Shown: positions 7,238 through 16,200 of the stretch, in pieces
Numbering within the stretch: the stretch's first letter is position 1
Layout: the number at the start of each line of letters is the position of its first letter
Assembly (NCBI GenBank): GCA_964405805.1
Contig: CAYOPE010000007.1
Location: 1-29,856 of the forward strand
From: CAYOPE01 sp964405805
GTDB lineage: Bacteria; Patescibacteriota; Doudnabacteria; UBA920; O2-02-FULL-48-8
Direction of reading: 5' to 3'
Length of the DNA stretch: 29,856 bases
Notes under the pieces: model-generated
Databases searched by the model: none
The model's input: only the letters and a program-made list of their open reading frames with translations
Told to the model about the DNA's origin: nothing
Program-made: the position numbers and the translations under genes

Positions 7238-9338
7238 GGATGTCTAAAAGTTCTTCCGGTATCGCTTTAAGAATTCTCGAAGGGATGCTCATGTTTCGAC
7301 TGCCGTACTGCTTGCGCGTCTGGGCATGAATCAGATACAAATATTTTTTCGCGCGAGTGACACCCACATAAGCTAGTCTGACTTCTTCTGCGATCTCTTT
7401 TGGTTCGAGCAATGACCTACTGTGAGGCAATAGGCCTTCTTCTAGACCAACCAAAAAAACAATGTCGAATTCGAGACCCTTCGCTTGATGAAGAGTCATA
7501 AGTGTTACTTTTGCCGAATTGAGATCTACTTCATCAGCTTGTGTCATAAGAGCCACTTCTTCTAAAAACTGATTCAATCCTTCCTTCCACGGAAGTCCTC
7601 TAAAGCTTCCAGCCACATTAAACAACTCTTGCACGTTTTCCCACCGGCCCTCGCCCTCTTCACTTCCATCACGCAAAAAAGTTTCGTAACCGGTAAATTT
7701 CAGAACTTGTCGCAATAAATCTAAAAGGTTGCCAGATTCATCAAGGCCACTAAGTGTATTGAGTATTTCAAAGAAATTGCGGATTTGAGGTTTAGGAAAA
7801 GTTTCCGCAATCCTGACGAAAGTCAGGATCTTTTCATGAGACCCTGAAACAAGTTCAGGGTTGCGAGCCATCATCTCATCTTTAAGCAGATTGAAAGTCG
7901 CAGGGCCAATGCCTCGAGGAGGGACGTTTATCACGCGCTTCAGGCTAACTAAATCATTGGGGTTAACCAACAAACGCAGGTAGCTTAAAATGTCCTTAAT
8001 TTCTTTGCGTTCGTAGAATTTTAGGCCGCCGACGATCTGATATGGGATGGAGGCTTCGATCATGACTTCTTCCAGGACTCGCGACTGAGCGTGCGTACGA
8101 TACAGGACTGCGATATTGTTTAGACCTTGGCGGTTTTTCAGTTTCGGCAAGACTTTTGAGCGAGCATTTCTCATGATTCGTGCAAGGATGCCTTCGTCTG
8201 AGTAATCTTCGTCTTCTGAAACATATTCGACCTCCCCCTGCCCCTCCTTAAAAGGAGGGGTGTGGGTTTTTTCTCCCCCTTTTAAGGGGGAGTTAGAGGG
8301 GGTCTCGTCCTGGTGCTCAATTATTTTACTCGCAACAAAGTAAGCTTCTGCCAGCTCGTCTTCCGCGCTGTACAAAACCGGAGTTTCCCCTTCTCTGTTG
8401 TCGGTCCAGAGCTTTTTCTTGTGTTGTCTGGGACTGAGTTCGATAATTTTCTCAGCAATGGAGAGGATCGGTGCAGTGGAACGATAGTTTTGCTCCAGTC
8501 GAATTATTTTCGCTTTCGGATAATCTTCCTCAAAGTCTAAAATGTTCTGAAGGTTGGCTCCACGGAATCCATAGATCGCCTGGGCATCGTCACCCACTAC
8601 AAAAATATTTTCATGAGCAGATGCTAGGAGCTTAGTAAAAATATATTGGGCATAATTCGTGTCCTGATACTCGTCAACTAAAATATACTGCCAGAGCTTC
8701 TGGTATTTTTCCAGAACATCTGGATGCTTCTGAAAAATTCGAACTGGCAAAACCAACAGGTCGCCGAAGTCGACAGCATTGTTCCTTCGCAATTCTTCCT
8801 GATACATCTTATAAACCTTTTTTAAATTCTCAGAAAAAGTTTTGCCATCGTCTGCTACATCTTCTGGCTCTTCTAAATTATTTTTCGCGCGGTCAATCAG
8901 AGAGCCGAAAACAGACGGCTTAAATTTAGTTGGATCGATGCGAAGTCTGATTAAAACATCTTTGAGCAAACTTTCCTGGTCATTGTCATCATAAATTACA
9001 AAATTACGATCCAAACCAACTAGCTTGCCATCTTGTCGCAGAATCTTTACTCCGATCGAATGAAAAGTTCCCATGGTGGGCAAGCCCAGTAAATTTTTAC
9101 CAAGCATTTTCGTGATTCGCTCTTTCATCTCGCCGGCGGCCTTGTTTGTAAAAGTTACGGCCAAAATATTTAACGGATGCAGACGAAGTTTTTTTATCAG
9201 ATAGACTATGCGCATAGTAAGCGCACGAGTCTTTCCACTTCCTGCTCCTGCCAAAATCAAAACTGGCCCAAGCGGCGCCATGACTGCTTCGAGTTGTTGT
9301 TGGTTTAAACCAAGTTGTTTGGAGAAATTATTGGACAT
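7224..9338 (-). CDS. UvrD/PcrA/Rep-family SF1A DNA helicase
   Basis: The product is an ATP-dependent 3'-5' DNA helicase of the UvrD/PcrA family, acting in nucleotide excision repair, mismatch repair or replication restart. Motifs in order: Q-motif (LNQQQLEAV), Walker A GAGSGKT (31-37), Ia (VTFTNKAAGEMKER), Walker B VDEYQDTN (221-228), motif III (GDDAQAIYGFRGA), IV (QNYRST), V (TLHQAKGLEFD) and VI (VRLAYVGVTRAKK). At 704 residues it is close to PcrA length but ends soon after motif VI, so the C-terminal polymerase/transcription-interaction tail is short. Two repeats are inserted in frame: residues about 344-372 (SPLKGGE...PPFKEGQGE) and about 493-508 (NPELVSGS...). The -10 box TATAAT ends only 7 nt before the ATG, so its transcript may be leaderless. 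I do not assign uvrD, pcrA or rep specifically. Confidence 0.93.
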   Translation of the reverse strand: MSNNFSKQLGLNQQQLEAVMAPLGPVLILAGAGSGKTRALTMRIVYLIKKLRLHPLNILAVTFTNKAAGEMKERITKMLGKNLLGLPTMGTFHSIGVKILRQDGKLVGLDRNFVIYDDNDQESLLKDVLIRLRIDPTKFKPSVFGSLIDRAKNNLEEPEDVADDGKTFSENLKKVYKMYQEELRRNNAVDFGDLLVLPVRIFQKHPDVLEKYQKLWQYILVDEYQDTNYAQYIFTKLLASAHENIFVVGDDAQAIYGFRGANLQNILDFEEDYPKAKIIRLEQNYRSTAPILSIAEKIIELSPRQHKKKLWTDNREGETPVLYSAEDELAEAYFVASKIIEHQDETPSNSPLKGGEKTHTPPFKEGQGEVEYVSEDEDYSDEGILARIMRNARSKVLPKLKNRQGLNNIAVLYRTHAQSRVLEEVMIEASIPYQIVGGLKFYERKEIKDILSYLRLLVNPNDLVSLKRVINVPPRGIGPATFNLLKDEMMARNPELVSGSHEKILTFVRIAETFPKPQIRNFFEILNTLSGLDESGNLLDLLRQVLKFTGYETFLRDGSEEGEGRWENVQELFNVAGSFRGLPWKEGLNQFLEEVALMTQADEVDLNSAKVTLMTLHQAKGLEFDIVFLVGLEEGLLPHSRSLLEPKEIAEEVRLAYVGVTRAKKYLYLIHAQTRKQYGSRNMSIPSRILKAIPEELLDIHESH
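7811..7862. repeat. Two-hairpin palindromic repeat inside the helicase gene
   Basis: Palindromes tcctgacgaaagtcagga (7811-7828) and ccctgaaacaagttcaggg (about 7841-7859) are separated by about 12 bp. The second is read in frame as NPELVSGS and is nearly identical to the rsmA copy. It adds residues between conserved helicase motifs IV and V. Confidence 0.85.
8229..8304. repeat. 76-bp composite palindromic element inside the helicase gene
   Basis: The element begins gacctcccc and ends gggggtc. It carries two internal hairpins, cccctccttaaaaggagggg and ctcccccttttaagggggag. It is in frame in the helicase gene and encodes the Pro/Lys/Gly-rich insert SPLKGGE...PPFKEG. A second 76-bp copy sits in ileS in the other orientation, and an 81-bp copy is upstream of smpB. 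Confidence 0.9.
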
Positions 9339-9345
9339 TGTAAAT

Positions 9346-9351
9346 ATTATA
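9346..9351 (-). promoter_or_regulatory. -10 box before the helicase gene
   Basis: A minus-strand TATAAT ends 7 nt before the ATG at 9338, so predicted transcription starts at or next to the start codon. There is no recognisable -35 box at 17 bp. The call rests on the -10 alone. Confidence 0.35.
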
Positions 9352-9380
9352 TATTATTTGCCTCAATTGCGCCGCTTTTA

Positions 9381-9456
9381 TCTACGAACTACGAAAAAGT
9401 ACGAAAATACGAAAATCGAAGTTCGTACTTTCGTAAAAAATTCGTAAGTTCGTAGA
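9381..9456. repeat. Intergenic long inverted repeat (acgaa/ttcgt-rich)
   Basis: The left arm (tctacgaactacgaaaaagt...) and the right arm (...cgtaagttcgtaga) are inverted copies and can fold into a long imperfect hairpin of about 76 bp. It lies between the helicase gene and the M23 gene and holds no ORF. The rest of 9339-9545 holds no gene that I can support. Confidence 0.8.
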
Positions 9457-9545
9457 TAATAACTCTTTTGTGGATAATACACTGAACATTTCCCTCTAAA
9501 TAAGGCTTTTTTGGTGAGTTCTACACAAATACAAACCATAACCTG

Positions 9546-9574
9546 TTGACCAAAAAAGCCAATTTTGGTAAAAT
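9546..9574 (+). promoter_or_regulatory. Sigma-70-type promoter for the M23 peptidase gene
   Basis: TTGACC (9546-9551) and TAAAAT (9569-9574) have a 17-bp spacer. Transcription would begin near 9581, about 48 nt before an ATG at 9629 and about 208 nt before the ATG at 9789. This spacing favours translation starting at 9629. Confidence 0.6.
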
Positions 9575-9628
9575 TCGATGGTGAATTCTAATCCCAAAAG
9601 TTAAGATACAGGACTTAATAATTGGGTT

Positions 9629-9788
9629 ATGAGGCAACAATATTTCAGCTCTCACTCCCCTTCTAAAAAGAATTTCTGAAACTTGGAAGTCCAACAGCAA
9701 GTTCACCATCCACCCCTTCAAATCCCTTCACTCCCGACACCTTCTTCCCCTTTCTGTCCCCGACTATGTCGCTCGTTTTAGTTTAGAA
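9629..9788 (+). other. Probable N-terminal part of the M23 gene, out of frame by one base
   Basis: An ATG at 9629 opens MRQQYFSSHSPSK and runs into a stop at 9674-9679, while the frame of the downstream M23 ORF is open from 9633 without a start. Moving by one base in the AAAAA run at 9665-9669 joins the two into one continuous N-terminus: MRQQYFSSHSPSK, then RISETWKSNSK..., then ...DYVARFSLE in front of the membrane segment at 9789. Joined this way the protein would have a cytoplasmic tail of about 53 residues before its membrane span. The shift may be an assembly error in a homopolymer, a true mutation, or recoding. Confidence 0.5.
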
Positions 9789-10907
9789 ATGGTAGTTTTG
9801 GCTATTGCCACTACCGGACTTATCGTCAACTTCTCACTCTCAAATCACGCAAGCGTCGTTTCCTCTTCTGACCAAAGCGTGATTTTTTCTTTTCTGAAAG
9901 ACAATCCCAAGCTCAACACCAAACTTCTCGTCACTTCTGACACTACTACAATTTTGTCCCATGCAGACGAGCTAGTCTCACAAGCCCTCGCTCAGTCTCC
10001 GTTTGGAGTGGCACTAACTTCTGCCAAGTCTTCTGTGAATAATCCAGCCGCAGATCCAACTACTATTCAGGAAGATGTGATTGTAAAAACGAATCCTGCA
10101 GACACACAAGCAGTCAGCCGTGTGGGACTGACCAAGTACAGTGTCAACTCAGGTGACACTGTGGTCTCAGTAGCTACTAGCTTTGGGATTTCGCCTCAGA
10201 CGATCATGATGGAAAATAAGTTGAATGAAGATTCTAAACTGAAGCCTGGACAAGAACTGACAATTTTACCAACTACTGGTGTGACCTATATGCTAAAAGG
10301 TGGCGATACTCAAGAATCAATTTTAAAAAAATATAAAATTTCTGAAGATGATTTCTTGGATGCAAACAACATCGAATCCTTCGACGACTTGGATGTCGGC
10401 GCTACTGTAGTCATTCCGCTTGATAACGTCAGTGTTCCTTCTGTACCTAAACCCCAACCTCGATTTGTTAAAGACGAAAGCAACAAAATCACTTTGACTC
10501 AAGCCAGCACTCCATCAAGCTTCATTGGCGGGATAATTGACTTTATCTGGCCAACTTCAGTCCACACAATTACTCAAGGATTTTCTAAGCGTCACAGCGG
10601 AATCGACATTTCAGATAGTAAAATGGAGCCGATCTTCGCTGCTGCGGATGGTTTCGTGGAAATCGCAGGCTACCAAAGCAACGGCTATGGTAATACTATG
10701 GTGATCGATCACGGTAATGGCTTTAAGACCCGCTATGGCCATGCTTCGGAACTCTATGTCAAAGCTGGCGACTTTGTAAAAAAGAGCCAGCTCATAGCCA
10801 AACAAGGTCGCACTGGTCGTGTCCGGGGCGCTACAGGTATTCACTTACATTTTGAGATTATAAAAAATGGCACTAGGGTCAATCCTCTTGCCTACGTCCG
10901 ACCATAA
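9789..10907 (+). CDS. LysM-LysM-M23 murein endopeptidase
   Basis: The product is a membrane-anchored peptidoglycan hydrolase or a cell-separation factor. From this ATG it has 372 residues: an N-terminal membrane segment (about 1-17), two LysM peptidoglycan-binding domains (about 115-160, YSVNSGDTV; and 166-210, YMLKGGDTQ), and a C-terminal M23 domain (about 265-372). The M23 zinc and catalytic residues are present: H269 and D273 in HSGID, and H352/H354 in HLHFE. The ATG sits directly at the hydrophobic segment and has no Shine-Dalgarno site. The reading frame continues upstream, so the true start is probably at 9629 with a one-base shift. A strong bidirectional terminator follows. EnvC/NlpD-like regulators share the M23 fold, but here the active site is complete, so real endopeptidase activity is likely. 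Confidence 0.9.
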   Translation: MVVLAIATTGLIVNFSLSNHASVVSSSDQSVIFSFLKDNPKLNTKLLVTSDTTTILSHADELVSQALAQSPFGVALTSAKSSVNNPAADPTTIQEDVIVKTNPADTQAVSRVGLTKYSVNSGDTVVSVATSFGISPQTIMMENKLNEDSKLKPGQELTILPTTGVTYMLKGGDTQESILKKYKISEDDFLDANNIESFDDLDVGATVVIPLDNVSVPSVPKPQPRFVKDESNKITLTQASTPSSFIGGIIDFIWPTSVHTITQGFSKRHSGIDISDSKMEPIFAAADGFVEIAGYQSNGYGNTMVIDHGNGFKTRYGHASELYVKAGDFVKKSQLIAKQGRTGRVRGATGIHLHFEIIKNGTRVNPLAYVRP

Positions 10908-10936
10908 AAAATCCCGCTGATAGCGGGATTTTTTTA
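10908..10936. terminator. Bidirectional rho-independent terminator
   Basis: The hairpin atcccgct/agcgggat (10911-10918 with 10922-10929) is flanked by an A-run on the left and a T-run on the right, so it can stop transcription from both sides. It closes the M23 gene and the convergent argS-ileS-recO operon, and overlaps the stop of the latter's last gene. Confidence 0.9.
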
Positions 10937-12694
10937 TTGGACTGAGCCTCCGCCCTTACTCCTGAAAAATGAATCGTCGACATCTGAAGTGGAGTAGGTA
11001 TTGATAAGTGGAGTTTGGACAGGAATATCTACGAAACTATCCTGACCGCTTGCCTGGATATTGGTTAGCAAATTAATTGGCTTGTTGTGATCCGCGTCAG
11101 TCGGAGTGACTTCGATTTGAAAAGTTGCTTTCAGAACTGGGATAAATTTTCCTGTAAACGCCGGGAGAGTTCCGATCGCCCAAGTAATTTTTCCCGAATT
11201 CGGATCAAAGCTTAGCCTGCTTTTCTCTGAATCAGGAATCACCACGTTTTTCCATGCCGAGGTTGGCAGAGGCATGGAGGCCACGACATTGGTATTGCTG
11301 ACATCGTTACTGAGATTGCTCAACGAAAAAGTAATCGCAAATAAAGTCGGTTTACCTACTTGCATAGGCGCTGACCCGGAAAGATAATCACCGTTAATCG
11401 TAAGATTAAGCGCCGTGGCAAGCTTTAGGTCTACATTCGCAGCTTTCGTAGGCTTACTAATTTCATCAGATGCGATGCTGCCCTGGGCCGAGATGGTTTG
11501 ATTCGTTAAATTCGAAGGTAAAGTTTGCCTGACTGGAATCGTAAATTTTATTTGTCCTGTTTCGTTTGGTGAGAGCACAGCTAAACTCGGCTGGCTCGCA
11601 GCTTTCCAAGTCAGAGTATGGCCGGAAACTATCGCATCAGATGCATTGACTCGACTAAAATCAAGCGCTGGGCTATCGAAGTTTACCACAATCAATAAAT
11701 TATTTAATCCGATACTGCCGCGGTTAGCATAATCAAGCGTGTAATTAATCACTTGGCCCAAAGTCACATAATTGGTCGGGTCCGCAGTCACGACCAAGCT
11801 TAGAGAAGAAGGAATGATTTTAAAGGTTGCAGTGGAGACAATCTGAGGCGCAAAGGTATTGTTAATAATCTGCCCTAAATCAGCACGAACAAGCTTGTCT
11901 TGACTCGCATCACCAGTAAAACTACCAGTGATATTTATGCTACTAGAACTTCCAGCAGCGAGCTTGGGTATGGTCCAGTAATTATTGGCCTTGGAAGGCA
12001 CAGGTTGGCTCGAGGTAAAAGAAAAGCCATCTGGGTAAGTCAGCTGAACTGCTAAATTATCAAAGTCCTGAACTGTGACGTTTGTGAAATTGACGATGAA
12101 CGTCGTGTCCTGACCATTGACCACATCTACCGGACCGTTTACTTCCATAGTCACGTTTGGTGGCAGGATAGAAGTATGGATACTTTGTTCGACTACAAAT
12201 TCCGAATTAAAATTCGATAATCGATAATGTAGTTTTGCTTTAATTTCTTTATCCTCACCAGTCGCGCCTGTTAATTTTCCTCGAATGATGACTTCGCCAT
12301 CCTGACCCTGCTTTAAGACCGGGAGATTAAATGTTTGACCAGAAGAAGAGGTTGAGACTGGCTCGGCAGACTTAAACTTGAAACTTTCAGGATAAAACAT
12401 TTCTAAAGTGATGCCTACTAAATCTGCATTTTCACCGTTGCGGTAGACCACATGGTACTCGGCTTCATTACCAGAAGTCAGCTGGTCAGGACCCTTCAGT
12501 TGCAGCACGACATTGGTCGAAGTCGGATGGGCTGATGGTCCTGAACGCAAAAAGTACCAAAAAATTCCCACAACCAAAACTACAGCAATCGCCGAATAAA
12601 TAATTATCGATTTAGAAAATCGCGGTCCTGAAGATTTGAAATCTACTGGCATCTCTGCCCGGGTTTTGTCATCGAAAATTTGATCGTCTGGCAT
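10934..12694 (-). CDS. Membrane-anchored protein with repeated Ig-like (DUF11/CARDB-type) domains
   Basis: The 586-residue product has a short cytoplasmic N-terminus, one membrane segment (about 29-49, SIIIYSAIAVVLVVG) and then a long beta-rich extracytoplasmic region. This region is made of three or four related modules with the pattern xVVNGQDTTFIVNFTNxxxxxFDNLAVQL, typical of DUF11/CARDB-like domains for adhesion or cell-wall spacing. It ends Gly-rich. The ATG follows the recO stop with one base between (TGATATG), so it is the last gene of the argS-ileS-recO operon. Its link to tRNA charging or repair is probably only positional. The domain assignment is by pattern and could be another Ig-like family. 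Confidence 0.6.
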   Translation of the reverse strand: MPDDQIFDDKTRAEMPVDFKSSGPRFSKSIIIYSAIAVVLVVGIFWYFLRSGPSAHPTSTNVVLQLKGPDQLTSGNEAEYHVVYRNGENADLVGITLEMFYPESFKFKSAEPVSTSSSGQTFNLPVLKQGQDGEVIIRGKLTGATGEDKEIKAKLHYRLSNFNSEFVVEQSIHTSILPPNVTMEVNGPVDVVNGQDTTFIVNFTNVTVQDFDNLAVQLTYPDGFSFTSSQPVPSKANNYWTIPKLAAGSSSSINITGSFTGDASQDKLVRADLGQIINNTFAPQIVSTATFKIIPSSLSLVVTADPTNYVTLGQVINYTLDYANRGSIGLNNLLIVVNFDSPALDFSRVNASDAIVSGHTLTWKAASQPSLAVLSPNETGQIKFTIPVRQTLPSNLTNQTISAQGSIASDEISKPTKAANVDLKLATALNLTINGDYLSGSAPMQVGKPTLFAITFSLSNLSNDVSNTNVVASMPLPTSAWKNVVIPDSEKSRLSFDPNSGKITWAIGTLPAFTGKFIPVLKATFQIEVTPTDADHNKPINLLTNIQASGQDSFVDIPVQTPLINTYSTSDVDDSFFRSKGGGSVQ

Positions 12695-12695
12695 A

Positions 12696-13238
12696 TCAGA
12701 TAGAAATTAAAAATGGTTCAGATTTGAGGTTGCGCTCCAAAATATATTCAATGAACTTGTTTACATCTCGGTGCGTGTCTGACTTTTTCGGGCTGCCAAA
12801 TCCTAGGTGCTGCGCCAGGTCCAGAGCAAACCGGTCGACCAGAGCATGTTTGTCAAAAACATCCTGTTCGTTTACCTGCTGCAAAAAATCAGCCAGCAAT
12901 TCATAAACTAAAATATTTGGGTGCTCGTCTGCGGTCATCTTCAGCATCAGCTCGGCCACATAAAATCCAACTGCTGCTTTCTTCAGATCCTCATGAAGAC
13001 TTCGAAACTGTCTGATAGTTTTCGCACCGATCAAAGTTGGTAGATGACTTCCAGTAAGCTCAAGCTCTACTTCAGACAGATCAATCAGGCAGTGATTGAG
13101 TTTGCTTGCTGGTCTGCGCACAGCTTTGGCCAGAAAACGAACTTTGCCCAGCTCTTTGGTCCAACTGGTCACAATTTGATCGGCTTCTCTGTAGTTTTGT
13201 TTCTTTAATATGATGCCTGTGAGTTTTTTGTATTTCAT
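12696..13238 (-). CDS. recO: DNA repair protein RecO (short form)
   Basis: RecO loads RecA onto SSB-coated single-stranded DNA with RecR and anneals complementary strands. The N-terminal OB-fold is well preserved (YKKLTGIILKKQNYREADQI, KVRFLAKAVRRPASKLNHCL), followed by the start of the helical domain (LHEDLKKAAVGFYVAELM). At 180 residues it is shorter than the usual 230-260. The C-terminal helices end soon after ALDLAQHLGFGS, and no CxxC zinc site is present. Short RecO forms are common in reduced genomes, so it is probably functional. The ATG overlaps the ileS stop by 4 bp (ATGA), so it is coupled to ileS. Confidence 0.85.
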   Translation of the reverse strand: MKYKKLTGIILKKQNYREADQIVTSWTKELGKVRFLAKAVRRPASKLNHCLIDLSEVELELTGSHLPTLIGAKTIRQFRSLHEDLKKAAVGFYVAELMLKMTADEHPNILVYELLADFLQQVNEQDVFDKHALVDRFALDLAQHLGFGSPKKSDTHRDVNKFIEYILERNLKSEPFLISI

Positions 13239-16200
13239 TTCAAGCTAATCGTCAGCTTTTTGCCATCTATTTCTACTTCTTCCCCGCCAGATGCCGCAGC
13301 AATCTTATCCACATAAGTCTTTTTCGTATCAAAAAGCGCAAAAGCTGCTTTTAATTCGCTATCATCTGTATCATACGATAAATTGACCGTTTCGCCAACC
13401 TTTAGGCCTTTTTGCTTGCGCATTTCCTGCACAGCACGCTCTATTTCGCGTGCCAAACCTTCCTTTTTCAGTTCTGGGGTAATATTTAAGTCGAATTCCA
13501 GCTTGTCACTGAACTTCACAGACTTCACATTTAGTTCATCAGCCAGAATCTCTTCAAATTCTGCTCCAAGCTGATTGCCAGCATAGACGAAAGACTGAAG
13601 CGGCTGACGTAATTTGATATTCGCCGCTTTGCGCAAACTGTGGCCTTGTTCCACAAGATCTCTGACTAATGACATCTGAGCCAAAAGGGTTCTTTGTTCG
13701 GTTCTTAAGTCTTGTTTCTCTGGCCAGGCAGTTAAGTGCACGGACGAGACCCCCTCTAACTCCCCCTTAAAAGGGGGAGAATTTTCCGACTCCCCTCCTT
13801 TTAAGGAGGGGCTGGGGGAGGTCGTCAAATTCTGATAAATTAACTCTGCTACATAAGGAGTTACCGGTGCCATAAGTTTGGACAAAACCAAAAGACAGTG
13901 ACGCAATGTCTCAAAAAATTCGTCATCTTTTCGTCCTCGACTTCTTCGGACATACCACGTCGAAAGTTCGTTGATATAATCTTCAATCATTCTAGTAGCG
14001 CGGACAGTACTGTAATTATTCAATTCATCTGTCACGCCATTTACCAACTCTTGTGTCTTAGCCACAACCCACTTATCCAGAACTGTCCCCTGCACCCTGT
14101 CCCCTGCACCCTGTTTCGGCTCCCAACCCGCCTCATTCGCATAAGTTACAAAATAATTAAACACATTCCACAAAATCAAAATATTTTTGCGATAAATTAC
14201 TCCGAGCTCTCGCTCAGAAAAATTCAGGTCTTCTGCCTGCATGACTGCAGAGTTCATGAGATAAAATCGCAAGGCGTCCACACCATAGCGATCGATAATC
14301 TCCCACGGATTCGGATAGTTGCGCTTCGACTTGCTCATCTTCGAGCCATCTTCAGCTAGAATCGTACCAGTCGTGAGGACATTTTCAAATGGCGCTGACT
14401 CAAACAAAATTTGAGACATGACGTGCATGACATAAAACCAAGCACGCGTCTGCGGGATGTATTCAGCCACAAACTGGCCTTGAAAACATTTCTGAAAAAT
14501 TTCCTTCTGGTCAAATGGATAGTGATACTCGGCAAACGGCATAGAGCCTGCTTCAAACCAGGAATCAAAAATTTCCGTGACTCTGTGAGCGTCTTTGCCA
14601 CATTTCTGGCATTTCAAAACCACATCATCAATATATGGACGATGCAAATCCACGATGCTGATATCTAACTCAAAAACTTCCTCGTATTTAGGATACTCTC
14701 TTTCTGATCCGAGATGCTGCTGTAAAACCCATAATGGATCACCATGAGATACAACCAAAATCCTTTTGCCAGTGTATTTTTCGTTGATTTCATTTAGGAA
14801 ATCTAACATTCTTTCTTTGACTTGGTTCCAGTTTTCTCCATTCTTCGGAGCTGTAGTCAAGCGGTCAAATTTTGTAGCAAACTCATCCTGATATTCTTTT
14901 TCTGATTTTCCATCAAATATTCCTGTATCGTATTCGCGCAGTCTCGGATCGGTCTGTACTTCTTTACCCAAAGTCTTGCCGATGATCTCAGCTGTGGTTT
15001 TGGTTCGCAAAAAATCAGAACTAAAAATCAAGTCCACTCCTTCTGCTTTCAGCTTCTTGCCAACTCTTTCAGCGCGCTTGAAACCTTCTTCTGTAAGAGG
15101 ATAATTGTCAGTCTCGATTTTTGAGCTAACTATCCCTGAAACATTTTTTGTCGATTCCCCGTGTCGACTAAACAAAAAAGTGTTTCGCTTAAGTCCCAAC
15201 TCAGCCACACTTCCCACCACTGTGGCATGGCCTTCGTCACATTTCCAAACTGGAATCGGGTTGCCCCAGTATCTATTCCGAGAAATATTCCAGTCAGGAG
15301 CTGCTTCTACACTCTTTTCGTAGCGGCCGTGCTTGAGATGGCCTGGATACCAGTTCATCTGCTTTTCGTTTGTTTTCAATAAGTCTGGTTTGATCTTCTG
15401 GACATTTACAAACCAGGCAGGGATCGCGTTATAAAACAAAGTTGTGCCGCAACGCCAACAGTGCGGATACGAGTGCTGGTGCTGCTTTTTTTCAAACAAC
15501 AGTCCGCGCGCTTCCAAATCTTTTTTGATAACTTTTTCAGAATCTTTAAAGTACTGGCCTCTGATGAGGTCCGGAGCCTTGTCATTAAACTTACCTTTTT
15601 CATCAAGCAGTGGCACGACTGGTAAGCCGACTTTCAGCCCAAGATTGTAATCGTCTTCGCCATATACAACTGCGGTATGCACTACTCCTGTGCCTTCTTC
15701 TGTGTTTACAAAGTCCGCCGCGTAGACTTTGAACGCATTTTCTTCCCCTTTCTCCCCTTCCACCCATTTCTTCCCAAACAATGGCTCGTATTCTAGACCT
15801 ACAAGATTTTTCCCCTTGATTACCTCGTAATCCTGAACTTGTTTCAGGATCTCTTTCTCGCGTTCTTTCGCCACAATATAATATTCCTCGCCAACTTTGA
15901 CTTTCACATAATCAATATCCTGGCCAACCGCCAATGCTACGTTACCTGGCAAAGTCCACGGTGTAGTCGTCCAAGCGAGAATATAAGTATCGCCCTCTAC
16001 CCTCACCCCTCTACCCTCACCCCTCACTTTGAACTTCACTGTCACAGCTTCCTCAGTCACTTCTTTATAACTATTGTCCATGGCCACTTCAAAATTCGAA
16101 ACTGGAGTCTCACAGCGCGGGCAATAAAGCAAAACTTTTCGGCCTTCGTAGATCAATCCCTTCTCGTAAACTTGCTTGAAAGCCCACCAGACGCTCTCCA

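Noticed and set aside
9521..9721. 66-residue minus-strand ORF between the helicase and M23 genes
   Set aside because: It overlaps the plus-strand promoter and the probable N-terminus of the M23 gene and shows no domain or start signal.
13898..14359. 153-residue plus-strand ORF
   Set aside because: It lies opposite ileS, codes no recognisable domain and has the composition of an antisense shadow.
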